This document shows, piece by piece, positions 1 through 8,496 of a DNA stretch of 64,000 nt. The notes beneath the pieces were generated by a model. It searched no databases, was not told the origin of the DNA, and saw only the letters and a list, made by a program, of their open reading frames with translations. The stretch lies in contig JAEYRX010000024.1 in the NCBI GenBank assembly GCA_023435225.1, forward strand, positions 62,001-126,000, read 5' to 3'. Made by a program: the position numbers and the translations under genes. Every line of letters starts with the position of its first letter. Positions within the stretch are counted from its first letter, which is position 1. This stretch comes from Bacillota bacterium (GTDB lineage: Bacteria; Bacillota; UBA4882; UBA8346).

Positions 1-102
1 TTTATTTCTGATAAGCCGAATGAAGGAATAATATATAACCCGCCTCCTCATATAACTATGGAAAACAATTATGGTTGTGGGTGTTTCTGGTTTATAAAAT
101 AA
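1..102 (+). CDS. DUF268-like protein, C-terminal fragment (cut by window edge)
   Basis: From base 1 the frame stays open for 33 codons and ends at TAA (100-102). Its last ten residues, YGCGCFWFIK, match the end of the complete DUF268-type protein at 6578-7324, so I read this as the C-terminus of a second member of that family. The rest lies upstream of the window. DUF268 has no assigned activity that I know of. Members occur in polysaccharide loci, and the complete copy here has a methyltransferase-like core. The next gene starts 18 bases downstream, so the two are probably in one operon. Confidence 0.6.
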   Translation, partial: FISDKPNEGIIYNPPPHITMENNYGCGCFWFIK

Positions 103-120
103 TTATGTCGAGGTTGTTAA

Positions 121-954
121 ATGAAACTCTTTATAGTAACACCAAGTTATATAAATACCGAAGAACGTTACGAATTGGCGAAAAATTCCTTTGACTCTTT
201 ACAAAAGATAATTGGGACAAAATATCAGCATTATGTTGTTGATGATATTCCCAGGAGAAAAGGGATTCTGCGATCGTTTCCCAATAAAAAATTTTTATCC
301 AAGGCGATTGATATCTATAATAAACCGAATATTAAATTAATTAGAAGATTCGGGTCCGGCAGTGCTTCTGCTACGGTACAAGCTGTGCAAGAAGCGCGCA
401 AGGATGGAGCGGAGTTAATTTTTTTACACCTTGATGACAATGTATACTTACCTATTTTAGATAAATTAATTAGATACTCAATCCATGCATTTGAAAATGA
501 TGATGATTTAATGAGAGTAGGATTAACCGGATACCCGATTATGTATAGTAAAAATCCACTCGAAATTGGGAATCGTACTTTACTCAAGATTACACCAGAA
601 CAAATCAGTTTTGAGACTATTACTTTAAAACCAACCAGATTCAAAGATTATACTTTATGGAGCTCATATTTTCATGAAAACATGGTAGATGAGTTCTATT
701 ATCCAATTCCACTCTGGACAACAATTTATCGTGCTTCATTTCTGGAAGAATTATTGACTTTTGATACACTTTCAAAGGCTGGAACACTAGCCGATGTTGA
801 AGTTTTTTATAAAAATAAGGTAACCTGGAAAAAAGCTTTGACTCATTTTAAAGGAAAGTTAGGCTATATTAATATGCAATTTACCGGGACAGAGATGCAA
901 AGAGAAAAAAATTGGCAAGATATTTTTAAAATGGCTAATGAACCAATATACTAA
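121..954 (+). CDS. Putative divergent GT-A type glycosyltransferase
   Basis: 277 residues. The N-terminus (MKLFIVTPSYINTEER) is a typical first beta strand of a nucleotide-sugar binding fold. A segment near residues 99-106, FLHLDDNV, resembles the acidic metal-binding DXD region of GT-A enzymes. The rest does not match a family I can name, so the role is inferred partly from position between a DUF268 fragment and sugar-nucleotide enzymes. No membrane segment or signal peptide is visible, so it is probably cytoplasmic. CGAGG at 109-113 supports the ATG at 121. It could be a different nucleotide-binding enzyme. Confidence 0.5.
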   Translation: MKLFIVTPSYINTEERYELAKNSFDSLQKIIGTKYQHYVVDDIPRRKGILRSFPNKKFLSKAIDIYNKPNIKLIRRFGSGSASATVQAVQEARKDGAELIFLHLDDNVYLPILDKLIRYSIHAFENDDDLMRVGLTGYPIMYSKNPLEIGNRTLLKITPEQISFETITLKPTRFKDYTLWSSYFHENMVDEFYYPIPLWTTIYRASFLEELLTFDTLSKAGTLADVEVFYKNKVTWKKALTHFKGKLGYINMQFTGTEMQREKNWQDIFKMANEPIY

Positions 955-1018
955 AAGAATTATTGATTTTAAAATTGATACTGTATATTCCCAATATTAA
1001 TTTTAGGAAGGTAAAGAT

Positions 1019-1936
1019 ATGCGAATACTAGTTACTGGAGCAAAAGGCTTTTTAGGGAAACGTGTTTGCCGGAAACTTCAAGAAAAAGAGTTAGATTTTA
1101 CTGAGACTTCTTTAAGTATGGGCGTTGATTTACGAGATAAAGAACAAACACTAAAGCTATTTAAGGAACTAAAACCTGAGTATGTATTACATTGTGCGGC
1201 ATATGTCGGTGGGATTTCTTTTGGTTATGAACACCAAGCGGAAATGTTTACCAATAATTTGGAGATTACAATTAATCTTTTAGAGGCGGCTAGAATTACC
1301 GGAGTAAAACGGATTATTAACCCAATTGCAAATTGCGCTTATCCTGCGAAGGCCACCATTTTTAGGGAGAATGAGTTTTGGGATGGGCCTTTGCATGAAT
1401 CGGTTATGGTTTATGGATTTGTAAGAAAAGCTTTTTGGGTTGGCTCATGGGCTTATATCAAACAATATCAGATGGATATTATTAATCTTATATTTTCCAA
1501 TATGTATGGCCCGGAAGATCATTTTGATGAAAAACGTTCCCACGCACTTGGAGCTTTAATTATGAAATTTGTTAAGGCAAGTGAAAACAATGAATCTTTT
1601 GTAACAGTATGGGGTTCTGGTACACCTGTAAGAGAATGGTTGCATGTGGATGATGCTGCAGAAGCTATGATAAGATCAATATATATTGAGCCTAACATTG
1701 ACCCTATAAATATTGGGATCGCTACCGGTGTATCAATTATTGAAATGGCTAAAATGATACAAAAAATTATTGGGTATAAAGGAGAAATAAAGCTGGATCC
1801 GACAAAACCCGATGGCGCTTTATATAAAACTGTTGACGGTTCAAAAGGAAGGGAAATATTTCAGTGGATGCCGGAAATAGATTTTGAAAAAGGATTAAAT
1901 GATACTATTTGTTGGTATTTAAAGAATAAAAAATAA
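1019..1936 (+). CDS. NAD(P)-dependent sugar epimerase/dehydratase, GDP-fucose-synthase-like
   Basis: 305 residues of the extended short-chain dehydrogenase fold. TGAKGFLG near residues 6-13 is the dinucleotide-binding turn. The C-terminal half (VREWLHVDDAAEA, then INIGIATG) follows the layout of GDP-L-fucose synthase and related nucleoside-diphosphate-sugar enzymes. The catalytic tyrosine is probably Y132. The residue four places on, normally lysine in YxxxK, is arginine (R136), followed by K137, which is unusual. The true Fcl of this locus is at 34143, so this copy may act on another NDP-hexose. AGGAAGG lies before the ATG, and a DegT aminotransferase follows after 12 bases, which suggests a joint sugar-nucleotide pathway. 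Confidence 0.75.
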   Translation: MRILVTGAKGFLGKRVCRKLQEKELDFTETSLSMGVDLRDKEQTLKLFKELKPEYVLHCAAYVGGISFGYEHQAEMFTNNLEITINLLEAARITGVKRIINPIANCAYPAKATIFRENEFWDGPLHESVMVYGFVRKAFWVGSWAYIKQYQMDIINLIFSNMYGPEDHFDEKRSHALGALIMKFVKASENNESFVTVWGSGTPVREWLHVDDAAEAMIRSIYIEPNIDPINIGIATGVSIIEMAKMIQKIIGYKGEIKLDPTKPDGALYKTVDGSKGREIFQWMPEIDFEKGLNDTICWYLKNKK

Positions 1937-1948
1937 AGGAGGACAGGT

Positions 1949-3064
1949 ATGAACATACCACAAGTATTTCCCTGGCTGGGTGAGGATGAAAAAAATGCAC
2001 TTATTGAAGTGATTAACGCTAATTGGCTTACAGAAGGTCCTAAATCTGAGGAATTCACCTCTAAATTAAATGAACTTATAAAAACTAAATACGGTGTCTT
2101 TGCACCAAATGGTACTTTAGCCTTATTTCTTGGATTACTGGCTTTGGATATTGGACCCGGAGATGAAGTTATCGTTCCGGATACCACTTTTATTGCCTCG
2201 GCTAATGCGGTAATTTTAACAGGTGCTACTCCGGTTTTTGTTGATGTTAATCCCGATAATTTTCAGATTAACCTGGCAAATTGTACTCATTTGATTTCGA
2301 AAAATACTCGTGCAATAATGCCTGTCCATTTATATGGAATGGTCACAAATATGAAAGAAGTTATGGCGTTTGCTATTGAACATAATTTAAAGATAATTGA
2401 AGATGCTGCACAGGCAATTGGAGTTCATTATTACGGACAACATGCCGGAACTTTTGGTGATGTCGGTTGTTTTTCATTTTTTGCTGATAAAACAATTACT
2501 ACAGGTGAAGGAGGTTATGTTGTCTGTAAAGAACAAAAAACATTTGAAAAGTTGATGTTACTTCGCAATCAGGGCCGTTTCAACCGCGGTTCTTTTATCC
2601 ATCCTGCTATTGGATATAATTTTCGAATGACTGATTTACAAGCAGCCATAGGATTGGTACAATTGGCTAAATTAAACGAGATTATTAAACGAAAACTTAC
2701 GATCTTGGAGTGGTATAAATCTCAGTTAGAAGAGGTTCCAGAAGTTAGATTTTTAAAACTTGAACCGGGTTCAGAGTATGTTCCATTTAGAGTGGTCCTC
2801 ATTGTTAAAAAAGCACAAGAATTAATGGACTATTTCAGTAAAAACGGCATTCAGTCAAGAACTTTCTTCTTTCCTTTACACAAACAACCCTGCTTTTCTT
2901 ATTTAGGAAAAGATAAGGAAGGAAAGCTGGATTTGGATGATAAGAATTTTGGCAATGCAATATTTGGTTATGAACATGGTATTTGTTTGCCGGTATTTCC
3001 AACACTATCTGAAGAACAGGTAAAATATATTTGTAATAAAATTAAGGAGTTTTACAAAAAATGA
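1949..3064 (+). CDS. DegT/DnrJ/EryC1/StrS aminotransferase (sugar aminotransferase)
   Basis: 371 residues, full length for the PLP-dependent fold type I DegT family. EDAAQ near residue 152 holds the aspartate that contacts the pyridoxal nitrogen. The lysine in FFADKTITTGEGG (K181) is the expected Schiff-base residue. The family transaminates 4-keto or 3-keto NDP-sugars, typically with glutamate. The sequence is close in style to GDP-perosamine synthase enzymes, and Gmd, which makes the GDP-4-keto-6-deoxymannose substrate, is encoded at 32830. The specific substrate is inference. AAAGGAGG precedes the ATG. The stop overlaps the start of the next gene by 4 bases. Confidence 0.85.
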   Translation: MNIPQVFPWLGEDEKNALIEVINANWLTEGPKSEEFTSKLNELIKTKYGVFAPNGTLALFLGLLALDIGPGDEVIVPDTTFIASANAVILTGATPVFVDVNPDNFQINLANCTHLISKNTRAIMPVHLYGMVTNMKEVMAFAIEHNLKIIEDAAQAIGVHYYGQHAGTFGDVGCFSFFADKTITTGEGGYVVCKEQKTFEKLMLLRNQGRFNRGSFIHPAIGYNFRMTDLQAAIGLVQLAKLNEIIKRKLTILEWYKSQLEEVPEVRFLKLEPGSEYVPFRVVLIVKKAQELMDYFSKNGIQSRTFFFPLHKQPCFSYLGKDKEGKLDLDDKNFGNAIFGYEHGICLPVFPTLSEEQVKYICNKIKEFYKK

Positions 3065-3822
3065 ATGATCAAGGGTATTATGATTATTATGATAAAATTT
3101 TTTCCGGGAAAAATTATAAGGAGGAAACTGAAAAAGTATTAAGTATTAATTATGATTTGACCGGAAATTTACCTAAACGAATTTTGGATGTGGGTTGCGG
3201 GACTGGGACACATGATTTTTTTCTTACGGAAAAAGAATGCATGGTGGTTGGTTTGGATCTTGATTTAAAGATTATTGAAGCTGCAAAGAAAAAGGCCGAG
3301 AGTTTTCAGGGGATTAAACCAAAATTTTTGTGTATGGATGTCAATGACCTAAATGATAAGGGTTTTGATATGGCAATATCCTTATTTAATGTAATTAACT
3401 ATATACCCACTATAAAAGATTTGCAAAATTTCTTCCAAGCAATTCATGAACGTCTTAAGCCCAATTGTCTATATATTTTTGACTGTTGGAACGGGATAGC
3501 AGCAATTTTAGATAACCCCCGTATTAAAAGTTCCAGGATTGATAATAACGGGGAGATTATCGAGATAATTACCAAACCCGAAACTGATATATTCCATCAA
3601 AAAGTAACAGTTATGAATCATGTCAAAGTTATTAGAAAAACCGGAGAGAATGTCGAATTTCAATTTAATTACAATCAAACTTTATGGACTCCTATGTGTT
3701 TGACAAATATTTTGCAAATGAGTGGTTTTGAGGTAATTAATGTTTCTACTTGGATGCAACCTAACATTAAAGCTGTACGAGATACGTGGAAAATCATGTT
3801 TACTACTAAAAAGATAGGATAG
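3061..3822 (+). CDS. Class I SAM-dependent methyltransferase
   Basis: 253 residues. Motif I is clear at ILDVGCGTGTH (about residues 41-51), followed by a GLDLD acidic strand that would hold the adenosine ribose. The middle and C-terminal parts resemble small-molecule or sugar methyltransferases. The ATG overlaps the upstream stop (ATGA). AAGGAG sits 12 bases before the start, slightly far. The likely role is O- or N-methylation of a sugar or its nucleotide precursor, given the DegT gene before it and a second methyltransferase after it. The acceptor cannot be read from sequence. Confidence 0.8.
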   Translation: MNDQGYYDYYDKIFSGKNYKEETEKVLSINYDLTGNLPKRILDVGCGTGTHDFFLTEKECMVVGLDLDLKIIEAAKKKAESFQGIKPKFLCMDVNDLNDKGFDMAISLFNVINYIPTIKDLQNFFQAIHERLKPNCLYIFDCWNGIAAILDNPRIKSSRIDNNGEIIEIITKPETDIFHQKVTVMNHVKVIRKTGENVEFQFNYNQTLWTPMCLTNILQMSGFEVINVSTWMQPNIKAVRDTWKIMFTTKKIG

Positions 3823-3835
3823 GAGATATTGTCCA

Positions 3836-4387
3836 GTGATAAAAATTCATCTTGGATGTGGTAAAAGAATATTACCCGGTTATATTAATCAAGATATACA
3901 GCCTTTTCCAGGGGTTGATTTGTTGTGTGATCTCCGGGAATTGCCTTTTGAAGATAATAGTGTTGATTTCATGTATTCATGTGCAAATATAGAACACTTT
4001 GGACGGAACGAATATAAAGGGGTTTTGGCACACTGGTTTTCAAAGCTGAAGCCGGGGTCCATATTGCGTCTATCCACAGCCGACTTTGAGTCGGCCTGTG
4101 AAAGGTATCTTGAAACTAAGAATCTTGAAGAACTGCTGGGTCTTATTGTAGGAGGTCAAAAGGATGATTATGATTGGCATGGAATGGTATATGACTTTGA
4201 TTTAATGAAGAAATCTCTCGAAGAAGTCGGCTTTATTAATATTCGACGTTATAATTGGCGGGAAACCGAATTGGGAATTCTTGGCATCGATGATTACAGC
4301 CAATCGTACTTACCGCATATGGATAAAAAAAATGGAAGATTGATGATGCTTAATATCGAGGCTGAAAAGCCTCTTAACAGGAATTAA
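3836..4387 (+). CDS. Small SAM-dependent methyltransferase
   Basis: 183 residues from a GTG start with AGGAGA about eight bases upstream. IHLGCGKRILPGYIN is the glycine-rich SAM loop of the short predicted methyltransferases often found in polysaccharide loci. LPFEDNSVDFMYSCANIEH matches the motif IV region of the methyltransferase-11 type. It is shorter than the gene before it and lacks an added domain. The substrate is unknown, and sugar methylation fits the context. It sits 13 bases after the previous gene and 24 before a GT10-like gene. Confidence 0.75.
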   Translation: MIKIHLGCGKRILPGYINQDIQPFPGVDLLCDLRELPFEDNSVDFMYSCANIEHFGRNEYKGVLAHWFSKLKPGSILRLSTADFESACERYLETKNLEELLGLIVGGQKDDYDWHGMVYDFDLMKKSLEEVGFINIRRYNWRETELGILGIDDYSQSYLPHMDKKNGRLMMLNIEAEKPLNRN

Positions 4388-4411
4388 AATGTTTTTAATA
4401 GGAGTTACGAA

Positions 4412-5407
4412 ATGAATGTAGCTTGTTATACAATTTACAAGGGATTACTTAATAATAAACTATTTGAAGTAGTTGAGGATCTTAAGTTCAATAAAGATTC
4501 ATCCGAGAGATATATCGCACTTAAAAGATTTTTAGAGGCGAAAAACATTCAAATTAATACTTACGATTGTTATGATGAAATTAAAAAGATTGATGTTTGG
4601 CTATTTATAGATCCTCCATATGATATTTATAAGTTTATCATTAAAAACAGAATCGGTTTTAAAAAATCAATCATGTTTTTAATTGAACCTCCAGTTGGAA
4701 ATCCTAAATTTTACAAATATATATATATTTATTTCATGTTATTTAAAGCAGTACTAACTTGGAATGAACGCTATTTAAAAAAAGGTTCAAAATTCTTTAA
4801 ATTCAATTTTCCTATTACTATTGAAGCCAACAAATATAATTATTATAAAAATTTGAATAAACGTAATTTATGCCTAATGATGCATTCTAATAGAACATCA
4901 TCCGTGCCCGGAGAATTATATTCTTTGCGCAGAAAGCTTATCCGTTATTTTGAAGATAGGGGAGATAAGCTATTAGATCTTTATGGGTTTGGCTGGAATG
5001 ATGATAAAAGCCCGAATCCGTTTTTCTCAACACTATACCAAGGGACTATTCTTGATAAAAGACAGACTTACGCCAAATACTATTTTTCATTTTGTCTTGA
5101 TAATAGTATTTTACCTGGGTACATTACATATGATCCATTTATTTCAATGGCTTCCGGAACGGTTCCAATTTATTATCCTATGCCGGATGCTTATAATTAT
5201 ATTCCAGAAAATACTTTTATTGATTTTAGCAAATATGAGTCCTGGGATAATTTGGTTTTAGATCTTAAGAAGATTGTAAAAACTGGAAGGTATGAAGAAT
5301 ACCGTAAAAATGGTTGGGAGTTTATTAATTCCGAGAAATTTGAACCATTTACAATTAATAGATTTTGTAATGACGTTTATAAGGCAATATTAAAAGTGAA
5401 AGAATAG
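4412..5407 (+). CDS. GT10-like (fucosyltransferase family) glycosyltransferase
   Basis: 331 residues. The C-terminal half has the order typical of GT10: a block ending YYFSFCLDNSILPGYITYDP, then a MASGTVPIYYPMPDAYNYIPE block, then FIDFSKY. This corresponds to the GDP-fucose binding region of alpha-1,3-fucosyltransferases. The usual TEKI after GYI is replaced by TYDPF, so it is a divergent member. GDP-L-fucose would be supplied by ManC, Gmd and Fcl encoded at 32.8-39.7 kb, which supports fucosyl transfer as an inference. No transmembrane anchor is visible. AGGAG precedes the ATG by seven bases. Confidence 0.7.
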   Translation: MNVACYTIYKGLLNNKLFEVVEDLKFNKDSSERYIALKRFLEAKNIQINTYDCYDEIKKIDVWLFIDPPYDIYKFIIKNRIGFKKSIMFLIEPPVGNPKFYKYIYIYFMLFKAVLTWNERYLKKGSKFFKFNFPITIEANKYNYYKNLNKRNLCLMMHSNRTSSVPGELYSLRRKLIRYFEDRGDKLLDLYGFGWNDDKSPNPFFSTLYQGTILDKRQTYAKYYFSFCLDNSILPGYITYDPFISMASGTVPIYYPMPDAYNYIPENTFIDFSKYESWDNLVLDLKKIVKTGRYEEYRKNGWEFINSEKFEPFTINRFCNDVYKAILKVKE

Positions 5408-5442
5408 TTAATACTATTTATAAAGCTAGTTAGGAGATTATT

Positions 5443-6540
5443 ATGGACGGGAATTTTTATCGAATACATAATTTAATTGATGTAATTATAAGCCAAAATG
5501 TAAATGACTTAGTTTTACAGCAAATAGAATTTCAAATTGCTTACTTCAAAGTCAATAAAATAGAAACTAAAGCTCCTTATTGTATCTATGTTTTACCTTT
5601 TTCCGAATATCCTGAAAATGATAGTGTCTTGTATACTTTCCATCTAGTGAAAGGAATTCATGGTTCCGTTATGTTAGATAGACTTAACCATATTGCTGTT
5701 ATTAAGGAAAAAAATGGTTACAGTATATATACTGATATTCCATTTTTAATCAATCTGTTTATTCAATTTATTTTTCTTGAAGAAGATATAGCTTTAGTTC
5801 ATGCAGCTGCAATAGCTGATAAAGATGGAAACATAATACTATTACCTGGAGCAGGAGGAGTCGGTAAAACTACGCTCTTAAGTGTACTTGTAAAAGATTA
5901 TAAGTATAAACTTCTTGGTGATGATATAGTTGGAATAACAAAAAAAGGAGAATGCTTGGCTTTTCCCCGTTCATTTGTTTTGAAAGACTATCACAGAACT
6001 GTTTATCCTGAGGTTTTTCAAAAATTAGGGATTGTTGATAATAATAAAAAAAATATTATAAAAGCAAAGATAGTTGAATTAATTCGAGCAAATATACCAT
6101 TTCTAGGCTTTATTAAAATTGTTCTAAGATCTTTAAATCTTTTCGATAAAGTAAAAAATACAATTTCTGTATTAGATGTGCCTTATTTAGCCGCTGTTCC
6201 GGTAGAAGATATTTTCGGGAGGGGTATTGTTACAAATATAGGGAAAATTGATAGAATCATTTTTTTAGAGCGCTATATGGGAACAGAATCCATAATAACA
6301 CCAATTAGTAAAGAATCTTTAACTCATAGGATGTTTGCTATTATTAATCATGAGTTTGTAGATGTTATGAGACAGTTTTTTACATTGGGGGCTTTGGAAA
6401 TAATAGACTCATTTAATTATTTTAAAAAAATAACTTCAATAATCAGTTCATGTATATCAGAAACAAAAAATGAACTAATGTTGATTCCTGATGACAAATC
6501 TCCGTTAGAACTTAATAATGAGTTTCTAAAGCAATTATAA
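5443..6540 (+). CDS. HPr-kinase/PEPCK-like P-loop protein
   Basis: 365 residues. HAAAIADKDGNIILLPG leads into a Walker A loop GAGGVGKTT (about residues 136-144), and LLGDDIVGI follows about 25 residues later. This arrangement is that of the HPr kinase/phosphorylase C-terminal domain and of HprK-like proteins in peptide and polysaccharide clusters. The N-terminal 120 residues do not look like the HprK N-domain, and the C-terminal half is unassigned. The true HprK substrate HPr is not encoded nearby. It may phosphorylate a sugar or small molecule, or use ATP for another step; that is open. It lies between the GT10-like gene and a DUF268 gene. Confidence 0.65.
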   Translation: MDGNFYRIHNLIDVIISQNVNDLVLQQIEFQIAYFKVNKIETKAPYCIYVLPFSEYPENDSVLYTFHLVKGIHGSVMLDRLNHIAVIKEKNGYSIYTDIPFLINLFIQFIFLEEDIALVHAAAIADKDGNIILLPGAGGVGKTTLLSVLVKDYKYKLLGDDIVGITKKGECLAFPRSFVLKDYHRTVYPEVFQKLGIVDNNKKNIIKAKIVELIRANIPFLGFIKIVLRSLNLFDKVKNTISVLDVPYLAAVPVEDIFGRGIVTNIGKIDRIIFLERYMGTESIITPISKESLTHRMFAIINHEFVDVMRQFFTLGALEIIDSFNYFKKITSIISSCISETKNELMLIPDDKSPLELNNEFLKQL

Positions 6541-6577
6541 GTCTATTCAAAAGCATTTAGTATCAATTAAGAAAGAG

Positions 6578-7324
6578 GTGGATAAACTGTTTAGTTTGTT
6601 AAAGAGAAATGCAAAAATAATAATTGATTATGCTGAGTTTATTCACAGTTTTTTAGAGTATAAAAGACAGAATAATGATACTAACCGTGGATTTAATTTA
6701 TCATGGAAAGATAAACTTCCTTGTTTGAGAGAAAATTCAAGTACTGCAGGTTATGATGGTCATTACATTTATCATACTTCTTGGGCGGCCCGTATACTTG
6801 CAAGTAATAAACCGGAGTTCCATGTTGATTTTTCTTCCAGCTTGTTTTTTAGTACAATAGTCTCGGCATTTATACCAATTAAATTTTATGATTATCGACC
6901 TGCGGTTATTAAATTGGAGAACCTTACTTCAGAGTCTAGGGACTTATTAAATTTAAGCTTTAAAGATAATAGTTTATTATCAATATCATGTATGCATGTA
7001 GTCGAACATATTGGACTAAGTCGGTATGGGGATCCACTTGATCCTAATGGTGATTTAAAAGCAATTTCTGAACTTAAAAGAGTATTAGCGATAGGAGGCT
7101 CTTTATTATTTGTAGTACCGATCGGGGAACCTAAAATTATCTTTAATGCGCATAGAATATATTCGTATAATCAAATTATTAGTTATTTTCACGACTTTAA
7201 ATTGATGGAGTTTTCATTAATTCCAGATGATTATTTAATAAAAGGAATAATAAAAAATGCTTCAAGAGAGATGGCAGATGCTCAGAAATACGGATGTGGA
7301 TGTTTTTGGTTTATAAAAAATTAG
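6578..7324 (+). CDS. DUF268-family protein
   Basis: About 248 residues. The central block DNSLLSISCMHVVEHIGLSR, then YGDPLDPNGDLKA, then ELKRVLAIGGSLLFVVPIG and FNAHRIYS, is the signature of DUF268. It resembles motifs IV and V of class I methyltransferases, although the glycine-rich SAM loop is weak. The C-terminus ends in a cysteine pair, YGCGCFWFIKN, shared with the fragment at 1-102. The start is uncertain: AGAGG overlaps the GTG at 6578, so the in-frame CTG at 6587 or TTG at 6596 may be used. Function is unknown, and sugar modification is a guess from context. Confidence 0.75.
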   Translation: MDKLFSLLKRNAKIIIDYAEFIHSFLEYKRQNNDTNRGFNLSWKDKLPCLRENSSTAGYDGHYIYHTSWAARILASNKPEFHVDFSSSLFFSTIVSAFIPIKFYDYRPAVIKLENLTSESRDLLNLSFKDNSLLSISCMHVVEHIGLSRYGDPLDPNGDLKAISELKRVLAIGGSLLFVVPIGEPKIIFNAHRIYSYNQIISYFHDFKLMEFSLIPDDYLIKGIIKNASREMADAQKYGCGCFWFIKN

Positions 7325-7388
7325 TTATAATTTTTTATGTAATTATTGGAAGTGTTAAAGTTAGAGATATACATTTTTAGGAGTGATA

Positions 7389-8444
7389 GTGCATTTGAAT
7401 ACTAAAAAAAAGGTTACTGTTTTAATGCCGGTCTATAATGGTGAAAAGTATCTTCAAGAAGCAATTGAAAGTATATTGAACCAAACATTCACTGATTTCG
7501 AATTGATAATAATAAATGACGGTTCTACCGATAGCACTCTTGATATCATAATGTCATATAAAGATCCACGTATTCGTTTGGTTCAAAACGAATCAAACTT
7601 AAAATTGATTGTTTCTTTAAACAAAGGGATTGGTTTAGCTAATGGCATGTATATTGCTCGAATGGACAGCGATGATGTGAGCTTGCCGCAAAGATTGGAA
7701 AAACAAGTAGCTTTTATGGATTCCCATCCGGAGGTTGGAGTTTGCGGTACAGGCATAAGAACCATAGATTTAAATGGGGAAATTATTGGAGAGTACTTAT
7801 TTCCTTCAAGCCATAATGTTATTAAATGGCGATTGTTTTTTGATTCTCCTATAGTACACCCGTCAACTATTATGAGAAGAGAATTATTAGTACAAATTGG
7901 AGGCTATGATATTTATAGCGAATATGTAGAAGATTACGATTTATGGATCCGACTAAGTAAAATAACAAAACTAGCCAACCTTCAAGAAAGTCTTCTTTTG
8001 CTTCGAAAACATGGTACTAATATAACTAAAATAAAATTAAAAGAACATTTGATAAATTGCGCTCGAACTGATCATTTATGGATATCCGAGTTTTTAGGTG
8101 AGAATGTATCAGAGAAAGTTGTAGAACAAATATTTATTCAATCCAAGGAATCAAAAAAAGTTGATAAAGATGAATTGGAAAAACTTATTAAAAAATTATA
8201 TTATTCATTTATCTTAAAAACTAATCTTACTTTAGCCGAAAAAAGAGCTATTAATAAAGATGTGTTTTTTCGATTACGTAATTATGTAGTACCAAGAAAT
8301 ATATTAACTTTGCTTATTTGGACAATTTCTTTTAATCCTACTTATTTGCTTGATTTAATGGGTTCATTCAGCAGAAAAATAAGGAAAATTTCTTCTAACC
8401 AACTTATAAAACAAATAACACAACAAGATAAATCTGTTAGGTAA
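7389..8444 (+). CDS. GT2 family glycosyltransferase
   Basis: About 351 residues. VTVLMPVYNGEKYLQEAIES and IINDGSTDST are the N-terminal GT2 signature, and ARMDSDDVSLPQRLEKQ holds the metal-binding DSDD. A conserved EDYDLWIRL near residue 178 fits the catalytic-base region. The C-terminal 130 residues are helical and lack clear membrane spans. I prefer GTG 7389, five bases after AGGAG, over the GTG at 7383, which overlaps that site. It should transfer one sugar from a nucleotide donor to the lipid-linked repeat unit in the cytoplasm. Confidence 0.87.
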   Translation: MHLNTKKKVTVLMPVYNGEKYLQEAIESILNQTFTDFELIIINDGSTDSTLDIIMSYKDPRIRLVQNESNLKLIVSLNKGIGLANGMYIARMDSDDVSLPQRLEKQVAFMDSHPEVGVCGTGIRTIDLNGEIIGEYLFPSSHNVIKWRLFFDSPIVHPSTIMRRELLVQIGGYDIYSEYVEDYDLWIRLSKITKLANLQESLLLLRKHGTNITKIKLKEHLINCARTDHLWISEFLGENVSEKVVEQIFIQSKESKKVDKDELEKLIKKLYYSFILKTNLTLAEKRAINKDVFFRLRNYVVPRNILTLLIWTISFNPTYLLDLMGSFSRKIRKISSNQLIKQITQQDKSVR

Positions 8445-8496
8445 GGATTAAGTTTAGAATTCGAGTTAATAATAATGAAAATCCGGAGTATATTTT

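Noticed and set aside
5443..7324. Lasso-peptide cluster suggested by the HprK-like gene
   Set aside because: No precursor peptide, PqqD-type recognition protein, transglutaminase-like protease or asparagine-synthetase-like cyclase is seen nearby; the neighbours are glycan genes.
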